The notes under the pieces were generated by a model, which searched no databases, was not told the DNA's origin, and saw only the letters and a program-made list of their open reading frames with translations. Positions 1-8,052 of a stretch of DNA of 64,000 bases are shown here, one piece after another. A program made the translations under genes and the position numbers. Each line of letters opens with the position of its first letter. The first letter of the stretch is position 1. This DNA is from Methanobacteriota archaeon (GTDB lineage Archaea > Halobacteriota > Methanomicrobia > Methanomicrobiales > Methanomicrobiaceae): the NCBI GenBank assembly GCA_016841665.1, contig JAENYT010000001.1, forward strand, positions 124,001 to 188,000. Reading direction: 5' to 3'.

Positions 1-256
1 TGGTAGATGAACCGATGGAGACGCCGTCTCCGATGGTAGTTTTCTCCCGGATCAGCACGTTGTGGCCGGTGGAAAAACCATCTCCGATCACAACATCGCA
101 ATAAATAATTGATCCTGAACGAATAACGGCGTGTTTCCCGATCGTTGCACCCTGGAATGATTCCGCATGAAGATGCTCTCGTGAGGGAAATCCTATGATG
201 ACCCCCTCGAAAATGTGTGAATCCTCGGCAATGGTATTGACACCATAGTGTTTCAT
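1..256 (-). CDS. Hexapeptide-repeat (left-handed beta-helix) acyltransferase, C-terminus cut by window edge
   Basis: The reverse strand reads [13 protein letters not shown] and then repeated [LIV]-G-x4 turns ([27 protein letters not shown]), the signature of left-handed parallel beta-helix acyl- and acetyltransferases. These transfer acyl groups to sugars or sugar nucleotides. Only the first 85 or so codons are in the window and the C-terminal part lies before base 1. The ATG at 256 is the first in frame, and an AT-rich promoter-like block follows upstream (about 280-313). Given the glycan genes downstream in the window, a sugar O- or N-acetyltransferase is the likeliest role, but the substrate cannot be read from this fragment. 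Confidence 0.75.
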   Translation of the reverse strand, partial: MKHYGVNTIAEDSHIFEGVIIGFPSREHLHAESFQGATIGKHAVIRSGSIIYCDVVIGDGFSTGHNVLIREKTTIGDGVSIGSST

Positions 257-279
257 AGTATACGAGTCACCGGATTGAA

Positions 280-313
280 GTATAATTATAAAAATATAAA
301 TATATTTTTATGG
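280..313 (-). promoter_or_regulatory. AT-rich promoter block for the acyltransferase
   Basis: An almost pure A/T stretch lies 25-55 bases upstream of the reverse-strand ATG at 256, where an archaeal TATA box for a short-leader transcript would be. The rest of 314-554 contains no reading frame or motif that I can support. Confidence 0.4.
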
Positions 314-554
314 CAAATATGAATTGAGGTAAATCATAAGAGTTATCATGTACGGCCTTCACTACAGCAACGTATATATACACTATCTTCGGGACGGATC
401 GACGCGGGCAGGGTGCATAGGGCAATGAATCAGTGCATCGGCTGTGTGCCGTGGACGGTGGGTGGAGTATCGATGAACGGCTTCCTGCCCCCGAGAAGAG
501 AAATGCAGCCGCGGGTGAACCCGTAATAACGCCCCGAAAAATGTGTACGCTAAA

Positions 555-627
555 GCCTCAGGCGAGATTTGAACTCGCGACCTGCTGATTACAAGTCAGC
601 CGCTATGCCGGGCTAAGCCACTGAGGC
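555..627 (-). tRNA. tRNA-Thr (anticodon UGU)
   Basis: The reverse strand folds as a complete cloverleaf of 73 nt: acceptor GCCTCAG/CTGAGGC, anticodon stem CTGA/TCAG around the loop CTTGTAA (anticodon TGT), T-arm GCGAG-TTCAAAT-CTCGC. No intron and no encoded CCA. UGU reads threonine ACA/ACG codons. Confidence 0.95.
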
Positions 628-686
628 GCACCGTAATACTTGGCGCTCTTTCATAAAAAAGGTGCTGAATGCAGGGATCATTTACA

Positions 687-956
687 CTATTCGGGGAGCT
701 GATGCTCGCCCGTTTCCCTGTCCCAGAGCAGTCTTCCCTGATATCGTATCGCGGTTATCCGGTGGTAGGGAATAAAAGATTGCCCTCGCGGGGATTCGAT
801 CACCATATAATCCCGGTCCAATTGCGAAATCTCGCGCCCACTGGTGCTCGCGCGGTCGCCCGGGGCCCCGCGGTCGATGTACTCCACCCACACTTCTTCA
901 AACGAGAAGCGTGCGTCATGGTACAGCCTGAGCAGGAGGCGATGACTTGTTCGCAT
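687..956 (-). CDS. UPF0248 (DUF504) family protein
   Basis: An 89-residue protein starting MRTSHRLLLRLYHD, with the family hallmarks VWVEYIDRGAPGDR and IPYHRITAIRYQGRLLWDR. This small family of unknown biochemical function is common in euryarchaea, including methanogens, and this copy has the usual length. It is a single gene next to tRNA-Thr on the same strand. No membrane segment or signal peptide is visible. Family assignment is firm; no function can be inferred. Confidence 0.85.
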   Translation of the reverse strand: MRTSHRLLLRLYHDARFSFEEVWVEYIDRGAPGDRASTSGREISQLDRDYMVIESPRGQSFIPYHRITAIRYQGRLLWDRETGEHQLPE

Positions 957-1150
957 GGCACAACACCTGAATGCGCGGGATTCGGGGGGTGAGGCTGATG
1001 CAGCTGTGGTGAGACACCATCTGCAGGGATGGTCGAATACCCCCCCAACAGGAAAGCGATGGTTACCCTTAAGAGTTTTTGTGCCTTACTTGTGGTAGAT
1101 ACCTTGGTTAAGGGGTTCCTTCTGTAAGATTTTTTACCGCGGAGTCCTGT

Positions 1151-1975
1151 ATGATTTCTGTAATAATACCCACGAAAAATGAAGAAGAGCACCTGACCTA
1201 TTGCCTTCGTTCTCTTCAGACCCAGAATCTGGATCGGAATGACTATGAAATCATTGTGGTGGACGGAAATTCCACCGACACCACGCAAACCATCGCCGAG
1301 CGATACGCGGACCGTGTTGTGGTGCAGCAGTATATGGGCATAGGAGGGGCGCGCAAAGACGGCGTCCTTGCATCAAGGGGGGACTTGCTCGTTTTCACCG
1401 ATGCAGATACGCTTCATCGCGCCGATTGGCTCGATATCATCCAGAAAAACCTGACGACAGGTGACTATGATGTCTGCACGGGGCCCATCCTTTTCTACGA
1501 CAAAAATCTCAGGGCTGAACTCCTGCAATTATGGCGAAAACAATACAATTTACTCCATCTCTTCAATTTTTACTGGCTTATCGGCTCAAATATGGCGATG
1601 AAGAGATCGGTGTATGAAAAGATCAATGGTCACCGTGAAATTTCCATTCTCGACGATTATGACATCTCGGTGCGGATGTTCAAGGAGGGCGACATCAGCT
1701 GCCTCTATGATCCCGGTCAGGAGGTCTATACATCTGCACGCCGATTGACGAACCTGCTTACCTATTTCATGATTTTTTTGTATGGCCACTACCATTATCA
1801 TATCACGCACGATTACCGGCGCCTTCTCACCTACCCGCACTTCAACGAGATGGACCTCAATGTGATGATCGAAGTCCTCGGACTCGGCGAGATGAATAAA
1901 AAACTGGCCGATGCGGCTGCAAAATTCGTCAATCCCTTTGAGAAGAAGGAGCCCGGAGTGAAGGATGATGACTGA
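1151..1975 (+). CDS. Family 2 glycosyltransferase
   Basis: A 274-residue GT-A fold enzyme. It opens with SVIIPTKNEEEHL, has DGNS at about 38-41 and the metal-binding DAD at 84-86 (LLVFTDADTLH), and a late acceptor-side motif ILDDYDISVRMFKEGD. A short hydrophobic stretch (LLTYFMIFLYGHYHYH, about 199-214) may touch the membrane. It likely transfers a sugar from a nucleotide-sugar to a glycan or lipid acceptor on the cytoplasmic face; the sugar is unknown. It precedes mmp10 by 35 bases on the same strand, but there is no functional link I can see; the gene fits better with the glycan genes around it. Confidence 0.85.
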   Translation: MISVIIPTKNEEEHLTYCLRSLQTQNLDRNDYEIIVVDGNSTDTTQTIAERYADRVVVQQYMGIGGARKDGVLASRGDLLVFTDADTLHRADWLDIIQKNLTTGDYDVCTGPILFYDKNLRAELLQLWRKQYNLLHLFNFYWLIGSNMAMKRSVYEKINGHREISILDDYDISVRMFKEGDISCLYDPGQEVYTSARRLTNLLTYFMIFLYGHYHYHITHDYRRLLTYPHFNEMDLNVMIEVLGLGEMNKKLADAAAKFVNPFEKKEPGVKDDD

Positions 1976-2010
1976 CAGCTGCTGGCATGACAGAGGGGCC
2001 TGACTGAACC

Positions 2011-3237
2011 ATGGTGCATTTGACTGTTGATATTGGAGGCCGCCCCGGTATTGATTGCAGGGGATTCTGCTCCTACTGCTACTTCAAGCATGTAAAGGAT
2101 GTTGAGCCGTTCGGATGCAAAAACTGCCTTCCTTTTGTCAGGGGGTGTGATTATTGCAGTCGCGGTGTCCGGGAGCAGTACAGCGGATTCAAAGTATTGC
2201 GAGAGGTCGCAGACGATGTGCTTGCCCAGCTGCAGTTCCTGCAGGGCGATCTGGACCGGATCACCATCAGCGGGGGCGGGGATCCGAGTTGCTATCCCCA
2301 GTTCAGGGATCTGGTCGATCTTCTTGGAAGCATGGAAGTACCGCTGCATATCGGCTATACCAGCGGAAAGGGTTTTGATGACCCCGACCTTGGTGATTTC
2401 CTTATTGAAAAAGGCCTCACCGAGGTATCGTACACGATTTTTTCCTCGGACCCACGGCTGCGTGCGAAGTACATGCATGATCCCACACCCGAAGCCTCCC
2501 TCGCCATTCTGGAGCGTCTTTGCGAAGAGATCGATGTGTATGCGGCAAGTGTAATTATCCCCGGGGTGAATGACGGCGAGAATATTTTCAGGACCTGCGA
2601 GTGGCTCGAGAGCAGGGGCGCAAAAGGACTTATTTTAATGCGTTTTGCAAACAGTACCGAACAGGGCCTCATCCTGGGAAATGCTCCCATCATTCCGGGG
2701 CAATGTGTGCAGAGCGTGGAGGCGTTTCGGGATCTGGTGACCGAGCTGAACGACACATTCTCCCTGAAAATCAGCGGCACTCCTCTCTGGGATCCCTCGA
2801 TCGGATCCCCTTTTGCCATTCTTGATGAGCCTGAATTGCTGGCCAAACTTCCGAGAGTTGAAAAGCGTGCCTCGGTCGTGAGCGGATCGGTTGCGGCCCC
2901 GTTTATCCAGCGGGTCCTCGACGCCTGTGGGAACCGGGCCCCGGTCATTGGCGTTGCAAAGGAAATCGCCTGTCTGATCACCATTGATGACCTGAAGGCG
3001 CTCCATCCCGGCGCTCTCGAGAGGACGGTGATTATCCCGGGACGGGCATTCGTCCACGATGAGGAGGCACGAAATGTGCTCTCGGCGGACGGTACGGATC
3101 GGGAGGTGGTTCGCGGCCCGGACACACTGACCGCAGACGCCGAGACGAGTATGGGAATGGAGCGCAACGGCGTCCTTTTAATGGAGATGGAAGGGTTTGG
3201 CGAGCTGATTCGCACCATCAACCGGTACGGACGCTAG
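2011..3237 (+). CDS. mmp10: Methyl-coenzyme M reductase arginine methyltransferase (methanogenesis marker 10)
   Basis: A 408-residue radical SAM protein that begins VHLTVDIGGRPGIDCRGFCS. Cysteines 16, 20 and 23 form the CX3CX2C cluster motif, followed by a second cysteine group at 36, 39, 46 and 49 (FGCKNC..RGCDYC), the pattern of the methanogen-specific Mmp10 family. Mmp10 methylates an active-site arginine of McrA with SAM and a corrinoid. The glycine-rich ISGGGDPS (about 88-95) is the SAM-binding GGE-like region. Start ATG 2011 fits the conserved N-terminus. Length matches the family. Its presence marks the organism as a methanogen or a close MCR-bearing relative. Confidence 0.92.
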   Translation: MVHLTVDIGGRPGIDCRGFCSYCYFKHVKDVEPFGCKNCLPFVRGCDYCSRGVREQYSGFKVLREVADDVLAQLQFLQGDLDRITISGGGDPSCYPQFRDLVDLLGSMEVPLHIGYTSGKGFDDPDLGDFLIEKGLTEVSYTIFSSDPRLRAKYMHDPTPEASLAILERLCEEIDVYAASVIIPGVNDGENIFRTCEWLESRGAKGLILMRFANSTEQGLILGNAPIIPGQCVQSVEAFRDLVTELNDTFSLKISGTPLWDPSIGSPFAILDEPELLAKLPRVEKRASVVSGSVAAPFIQRVLDACGNRAPVIGVAKEIACLITIDDLKALHPGALERTVIIPGRAFVHDEEARNVLSADGTDREVVRGPDTLTADAETSMGMERNGVLLMEMEGFGELIRTINRYGR

Positions 3238-3292
3238 ACTCTCCCCCATCGCAATCATTATTATCCTGCTGCTCATTGAACGCCTCTTGTAC

Positions 3293-3592
3293 ATGGAGGA
3301 GACGGATCACATCACTCTCGTGCTGAGGCGAGAAACGATCAAGGCCTTTTGTGAAGCAGCACGGCGAGCGGGATCATCCCCTGATGAGATTGTTGAGTCT
3401 CTGATGCAGGACTTTCTCAAAAAAGAGGGGGGGATCGCACTTCAATCACGGATTGATCGAGGCGTTGAGGGGAAACCGCTTCGTGAGGTTTTCAAGGTAC
3501 AGATCGAGTGCGAAGATGAACTCTGCCGTACCCCCCGCATCCGCATGGATACCCGCAGCCTTGCGCAGAAACATGAGCCCGATAAGGGGTGA
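3293..3592 (+). CDS. Small ribbon-helix-helix-like protein
   Basis: I do not recognise this protein of about 99 residues. The first 45 residues (HITLVLRRETIKAFCEAARR then SPDEIVESLMQDFL) read as one strand followed by two helices, the arrangement of ribbon-helix-helix DNA-binding proteins. The second half is polar and holds two cysteines (ECEDELC). ATG 3293 is preferred; an in-frame TTG lies at 3287. It sits 55 bases after mmp10 on the same strand and may be cotranscribed with it. The DNA-binding role is an inference from predicted fold only. Confidence 0.5.
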   Translation: MEETDHITLVLRRETIKAFCEAARRAGSSPDEIVESLMQDFLKKEGGIALQSRIDRGVEGKPLREVFKVQIECEDELCRTPRIRMDTRSLAQKHEPDKG

Positions 3593-3780
3593 CCGCCGTG
3601 CCGCGTCCCCGTACCGCCGGGCGCATTCCGCGTGCGTCGTTCTGAAACGGCGAATCCCTATCGGGGAGGGAGCATGGGTGGAGGAACGGACCTGGGGATC
3701 GATGAATACGTCCGCTTCTGCATCATGACTGGTGAGCAAGGATTATCTCGTTGAAGGCTCCAGAAGGCGGAGACAAGTTG

Positions 3781-4545
3781 ATGCAGTTGCAGGAAGAGGT
3801 GAATGATGTGGAACGCATTGGCCGGGAATTTATGCGGAAGACCAGGTTTGAATACCTTCAACCGTCGGACCAGATGAGGGGAGTGGCCCAGCCTCCTCTC
3901 GAGGCGGCATACACCGGAGAAGGGCCGGTTATCGAACTGGAACCTCCCGGATCGTTCAGGGTGGCCGTGATCCCGTTGCGTGATGCCATCGAGGGGCGGG
4001 AGAGTATCCGGAAGTACCGGGATATCCCGCTGGCACTGGATGAGCTCTCCTTTCTTCTCTGGTCAACGCAGGGTGTCAAAAAGACCATGCGCGATCTCTT
4101 CACGTTCCGGACTGTGCCATCCGCAGGTGCACGGCACTGCCTGGAGACGTATATCCTGGCAAACAATGTCGAGGGCGTGGATCCAGGGCTCTATCGCTAT
4201 CTGGCATTGCCGCACCGTCTTGCAGGGGTACATCTGGATCCCCATATTGCCGACAGCGTGGTTGCGGCATGTGTCAACCAGAGGTTTCTGAAGGACAATG
4301 CGGTGACGTTCATCTGGACGGCGGATGCCTACCGGATGACATGGCGGTATGGTGAACGTGGATACCGGTACATGCATATCGATGTCGGTCATGTGTGCCA
4401 GAATCTCTATCTCGCTGCACAGGCGGTGGGCTGCGGTGTATGCGCGGTGGGTGCATTCCATGACGACGAACTCAATTACCTGCTGGGGATCGATGGAGAA
4501 ACGCAGTTCGCACTCTACCTTGCAGCAGTGGGAAAAATCGATTGA
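3781..4545 (+). CDS. SagB-type (ThcOx) FMN-dependent nitroreductase-like dehydrogenase
   Basis: A nitroreductase-fold protein of 254 residues. GRESIRKYRDIPLALDELSFLLWSTQG is the FMN-binding N-terminal motif, PSAGARHCLETYI the central motif, and YMHIDVGHVCQNLYLAAQAVGCGVCAVGAF the C-terminal signature, all typical of the SagB/ThcOx group. Members oxidise azolines in peptide natural products, but many occur singly with unknown substrates. ATG 3781 is chosen because GGCGGAG lies 8 bases upstream; an in-frame TTG at 3751 has no such site. No cyclodehydratase or precursor peptide is visible nearby. It runs toward the convergent NadE-family gene, 34 bases away. Confidence 0.85.
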   Translation: MQLQEEVNDVERIGREFMRKTRFEYLQPSDQMRGVAQPPLEAAYTGEGPVIELEPPGSFRVAVIPLRDAIEGRESIRKYRDIPLALDELSFLLWSTQGVKKTMRDLFTFRTVPSAGARHCLETYILANNVEGVDPGLYRYLALPHRLAGVHLDPHIADSVVAACVNQRFLKDNAVTFIWTADAYRMTWRYGERGYRYMHIDVGHVCQNLYLAAQAVGCGVCAVGAFHDDELNYLLGIDGETQFALYLAAVGKID

Positions 4546-4579
4546 TGTTCAGTGCAACGAGAGGCGGAAAAAATGGTTG

Positions 4580-5554
4580 TTACTCATCGAGCAGGCATGT
4601 GGGCGGTGGTGCAGAGACGAATTCTGCAGCACGCTTCATTCTGCTGACATGCTTCTGGCCCTTGAGGATCATTTCTGCGGGCAGATGAGTGCTTTCCACG
4701 ATGGTATCCAGCGGCAGACCATGTTCATTGGCATAGAGCAGCTGGTCGAGAACCTCAACCGGCATGCGCCACATAAAATCCTCGTCAGGGGTGTAATGGC
4801 TCCATGTATCCGGGCTTGCCGGGCGATCGATGATCCGCTGGTCCACGTTCAGGAAGCGCGCCATCTCGTACACCTGCGTTTTATAGCAGTCCTGGAGAGG
4901 TTCTATATCGACCCCGCCGTCACCGTATTTCACATAAAATCCGCACATTGCTTCGGTCTTGTTTGTCGTTCCGCATACGGCGTAATTCATCTGCTCGGCA
5001 ACCATGTAGAGCACAATCATTCTTGAGCGCTGCTTGACATTCTGCAGTCCTATGAGCTCGAGGTAATCACTCGCGCGGAGACGTTTTTCGTCGACCACGG
5101 AGCCGTCATTCACCAGTTTCAGGTAGGGGATGTTGAGCAATGACTGGTCCATGAGATCCTGGGGGAGGGCGAGGGATGTTGCATGTACGTTCGGATCATA
5201 TTCGGGATAGTACCGCCTGATCAGGTCCAGTTTTTTGTGATAGATATCGAGCCCTTCGAGGATGGGAGTTATCGGTATCTCCGTACAGGCAACGCCGAGC
5301 TGTTCGCAGAGCTCTGCGCCGAGCTGACGACTGGAGGGAGATGATTCTATCTCGGGGAGCAACAGTGCCTGGACCCGTTCCCTGCCGATCGATTTCACCA
5401 GCAGGTGGAGTGCGACGGCTGAATCAATCCCTCCCGACACTCCCAGAACGGCCCCTTTCTTTTTGAATTGCTCGAACAGTGTATGGCGAATGAATACAGC
5501 AATTTTTTCAGCATTTTCATCCGCATTTTTCTTGAGTTCTTGTTCGATCATCAT
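4580..5554 (-). CDS. NAD+ synthetase (NadE) family ATP-pyrophosphatase
   Basis: About 324 residues. The PP-loop SGGIDSAV lies near residue 40. GTTNKTEA..YVKYGDGGVDIEPLQDCYKTQVYEMARFL and the later SPDTW..TPDED match ammonia-dependent NadE, which converts nicotinate adenine dinucleotide to NAD+. It lacks the glutaminase domain of long NadE and is longer than usual archaeal NadE, with extra sequence around 90-160 (PILEGLDIYHKKLDLIRRYY). The start at 5554 is preferred over ATG 5602 because an AT-rich TATA region (about 5568-5592) lies between them, which makes 5554 nearly leaderless. Placement beside ACP and PP-loop genes suggests a NadE paralogue amidating another carboxylate, but true NAD synthesis is not excluded. 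Confidence 0.75.
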   Translation of the reverse strand: MMIEQELKKNADENAEKIAVFIRHTLFEQFKKKGAVLGVSGGIDSAVALHLLVKSIGRERVQALLLPEIESSPSSRQLGAELCEQLGVACTEIPITPILEGLDIYHKKLDLIRRYYPEYDPNVHATSLALPQDLMDQSLLNIPYLKLVNDGSVVDEKRLRASDYLELIGLQNVKQRSRMIVLYMVAEQMNYAVCGTTNKTEAMCGFYVKYGDGGVDIEPLQDCYKTQVYEMARFLNVDQRIIDRPASPDTWSHYTPDEDFMWRMPVEVLDQLLYANEHGLPLDTIVESTHLPAEMILKGQKHVSRMKRAAEFVSAPPPTCLLDE

Positions 5555-6025
5555 ATCTACCGAACAGTAATTATAATATTTAATAAATAAATCTTCCTGC
5601 ATGCTTTATATTGACTGCGTTCTCTCGAGTAATTCTGATAAACGGCACGAATAAGCATGATGAGGAATGCTGTAATACTCCACAGAGAAGGTATCTTCGT
5701 AGAAGAGGTCTTCCGCTGAGGTATATTTTTAGGTTGTTGCTATGGTATGTCGTCGGGGATTTGAGCGGATTATCGCAGCAAATTGCCACTGAGCGTATTA
5801 AATCGAGAATATCGGCCTATACAGGATTTAACATGGGTAAAGGGTGGCTATTTTGTATTGTTTTGGGAATATAGTCAATAATTGAACGCATTTTGCGAAT
5901 ATATTCCCATTCGTGTGAAGAATGGACTGTGGAAGGGTGAAGAATACGAGGGGAAATTATATATTATAAAATTTATAATACATCGATCAATACTAACGAC
6001 CACCACCTACTGGAGCGTATATTTG
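5555..6025. promoter_or_regulatory. Divergent intergenic region between the NadE-like and ACP genes
   Basis: A/T-rich promoter-like blocks occur at about 5568-5592 (facing the NadE-family gene) and about 5955-5985 (facing ACP). Open frames here are short and have no family features, so I see no gene. The arrangement fits two divergent promoters serving the two arms of the cassette. Confidence 0.45.
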
Positions 6026-6271
6026 ATGAACGAAGTTACAGACGAATTGATAGAGTTTTTGAGGACAAAGTCCTTGATCGATGAAGCAGTCCTGCTCAAT
6101 ACCACCGATTCACTGACTGAACGGGGGATAATCGATTCCATCGGCCTGATCGAATTTGTCGATTTTATTCAGGACCGCTATGCGATAGAAATTCCAGGTG
6201 AGTACCTCACGCCGGAGAATTTCGACACGATTCAGGGGATCACGAATCTCATCTCAAAATTGTCGAAGTGA
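6026..6271 (+). CDS. Acyl carrier protein
   Basis: An acidic protein of 81 residues with the carrier motif ERGIIDSIGLIEFV. Ser38 is the expected attachment site of 4'-phosphopantetheine, in a four-helix ACP/PCP fold. ACPs carry acyl or aminoacyl groups as thioesters. Archaea generally lack ACP-dependent fatty acid synthesis, so a stand-alone ACP here points to a special pathway. ATG 6026 is chosen because it gives the exact domain length; an open frame extends upstream without homology. It is followed after 4 bases by the PP-loop ATPase, and a PPTase and an AMP ligase that could load it lie on the opposite strand nearby. Confidence 0.9.
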   Translation: MNEVTDELIEFLRTKSLIDEAVLLNTTDSLTERGIIDSIGLIEFVDFIQDRYAIEIPGEYLTPENFDTIQGITNLISKLSK

Positions 6272-6275
6272 GCGT

Positions 6276-7304
6276 ATGAATGATACGGTCAACGTATGCA
6301 GAAGGTGCGTGCTGAATTCTGCAATGCCCGGTGTGAACATCGATGAAGAGAGCGGGCTATGCCAGTTTTGCAGAAATCATTCGGAAATATTGCCGCAGGA
6401 ACGCGTCCAGGCACAAAAAGCAATGGATGCATTGTTGCGCAAGACGCGGGGGAGCGGGTCGTTTGACGTGATATATGCACTCTCTGGAGGCAAGGACTCC
6501 TCATACGGGCTCTACAGGATCAAGCAGGAATATCCCGATCTCCGGATCCGCGCGATCCTCTTTGATAACGGGTTTATCTCGTCGCAGGCAATAAAAAACG
6601 CCCGGACGGTATGCGATGTCGCCGGTGCCGACTTCCTGCGCCTCACCCTGCAGGAGGACCTGTTGAACGAGGCGTTCCGGAGTGCCGCTCAGTCGCTCGA
6701 TGTCTACCCTGACGCGGCCAAACTCCGTGCAAGTGACATATGCAATACATGCATCAGCATTGTAAAGCAGAAATTGATGGAAGCAGCCATCGTCAGCAGG
6801 GCGCCGCATATCATGTTTGCCTTCACCCCGGGACAGACGCAGAGCCCTATCATCCGTCTCTCACCGGGATTCCTGCGATGGTCGAGAAACCTTTTCGAGG
6901 GGCAGCTGAAAAAGATGGGGATCGCCGATGAGAATGAAGTCTTCCTGCTGAAAAACGCTGCAGTTGAGCAGGCGGAAGGGGAGGGTGCCAGATACATGCT
7001 GCATCCGCTTCTTCTCTGGGACTATGATGAGAAGAACATCCTTCGGGTCCTCGGCGATATCGGCTGGATATCCCCCCATCTTGTGGACAAAAATTCAACG
7101 AACTGCCTGTTGAATTCCTTTACCATCTTTAACCATATCCAGAAGTATGGATTTCATCCCTATGCGTGTGAGATTGCGGGGCTGGTTCGATGCGGTACCA
7201 TGTCCAGAGAGAAGGGCATCGAAAAACTCAATGCCGGGGTTTCGGAGCCGCTGGTAAAAGAAATTGCAGAAAAACTTGCGCTTTCTTTGGACTATTCTCC
7301 CTGA
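6276..7304 (+). CDS. PP-loop ATPase, N-acetyl sugar amidotransferase-like (WbpG/PseA type)
   Basis: 342 residues. CRRC (8-11) and CQFC (29-32) form a probable zinc knuckle, then YALSGGKDSSYGLY with the PP-loop SGGKDS at 70-75. A further cysteine pair appears in DICNTC. This layout is that of PP-loop amidotransferase-like enzymes of O-antigen and pseudaminic-acid loci, which adenylate a carboxyl or carbonyl group and admit ammonia; some relatives modify tRNA. The start ATG 6276 follows the ACP stop by 4 bases, so the two are surely cotranscribed. Its 3' end overlaps the convergent PPTase gene by 13 bases. Substrate unknown; a sugar acid or an ACP-bound acid are both possible. Confidence 0.75.
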   Translation: MNDTVNVCRRCVLNSAMPGVNIDEESGLCQFCRNHSEILPQERVQAQKAMDALLRKTRGSGSFDVIYALSGGKDSSYGLYRIKQEYPDLRIRAILFDNGFISSQAIKNARTVCDVAGADFLRLTLQEDLLNEAFRSAAQSLDVYPDAAKLRASDICNTCISIVKQKLMEAAIVSRAPHIMFAFTPGQTQSPIIRLSPGFLRWSRNLFEGQLKKMGIADENEVFLLKNAAVEQAEGEGARYMLHPLLLWDYDEKNILRVLGDIGWISPHLVDKNSTNCLLNSFTIFNHIQKYGFHPYACEIAGLVRCGTMSREKGIEKLNAGVSEPLVKEIAEKLALSLDYSP

Positions 7305-8050
7305 TCCCCCCATATTAATCTCGGTATCACACACCGCATGCGGTGCGGAGGGCAGGGCTCTTCGGTGACCAGCGACAGGACGATACTGTCGAAAATGATA
7401 TAACTCCCGGTATATCCTTCCTTTCCGGCCTGCGGGCTTTGCAGCATCTTCCAGAGCGCACTATTCGAGTATTTTGCGTATGCTTCCATTGCCGTCCAGT
7501 GCTGAAGAAATGTCGTCCAATCCTGTGGCTCTCCCGGGTCCCCTCCACAGATGGCGCCGACGAGCGAGGGGATATGGCGCAATGCAAGGGGCCGGATATA
7601 CTCGATATCGATGCCGACCCGCGAGTGTGCGAAGGCCAATGCAAGGAGGTTCTGTGTGTAAGAGACGCAGAGGAACACCGAATCTTCGCCCGCCACACGT
7701 ATGCCGCCTGTGGGCTCTTTTTCCAGGATAATATCCTCCGGGGAGTTTTCCTGCAGAATGACCGCGAGAAGGAGTTTGGCAAGGGTGCGTGATGCGGCAT
7801 AGCGGCATCTGGCGTACTGTGTGATGTACCGGCTTTGTTGTGAGCGTTCGAAACGATCAAGAATTTCAGCTTGATCGGAAAGAACGCTTCGACTATCCGC
7901 AAGAATTATCAGAATATCGTGCTGTTCCCACAGCCCGAACACCTCGTGCAATGAATCGATGTGGGTCGGGGTAATGGCAGGCATTTCCGCACGGATGGCG
8001 GGACGGGATTGTTCGCTCCCCTCTGGGCATGCATCGGCGTTCATCGGCAT
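7292..8050 (-). CDS. Divergent Sfp-type 4'-phosphopantetheinyl transferase
   Basis: 252 residues. VGIDIEYIRPL (Asp148, Glu150) is the magnesium-binding motif, and HWTAMEAYAKYS (Trp185, Glu189, Lys193) corresponds to the WxxKEAxxK motif of Sfp/AcpT enzymes, which move phosphopantetheine from CoA to carrier proteins. Two usual residues are changed: the SH of the SHS motif reads SY (130-131) and the lysine of KEA is Met188. RCRYAASRTLAKLLLA near 81-96 is the usual N-terminal helix. It starts 3 bases after the ligase stop in the same operon, and its expected partner is the ACP at 6026-6271. Family assignment is good; full activity is uncertain. Confidence 0.75.
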   Translation of the reverse strand: MPMNADACPEGSEQSRPAIRAEMPAITPTHIDSLHEVFGLWEQHDILIILADSRSVLSDQAEILDRFERSQQSRYITQYARCRYAASRTLAKLLLAVILQENSPEDIILEKEPTGGIRVAGEDSVFLCVSYTQNLLALAFAHSRVGIDIEYIRPLALRHIPSLVGAICGGDPGEPQDWTTFLQHWTAMEAYAKYSNSALWKMLQSPQAGKEGYTGSYIIFDSIVLSLVTEEPCPPHRMRCVIPRLIWGDQGE

Positions 8051-8052
8051 TC

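Noticed and set aside
2355-3221. Reverse frame of 288 codons over mmp10
   Set aside because: Antisense to the well-supported radical SAM gene; Ser/Arg-rich with no family features.
5611-5874. Forward frame of 87 codons between the NadE-like and ACP genes
   Set aside because: No ribosome site, no recognisable domain, and it overlaps the promoter region; a weak hydrophobic patch is not enough.
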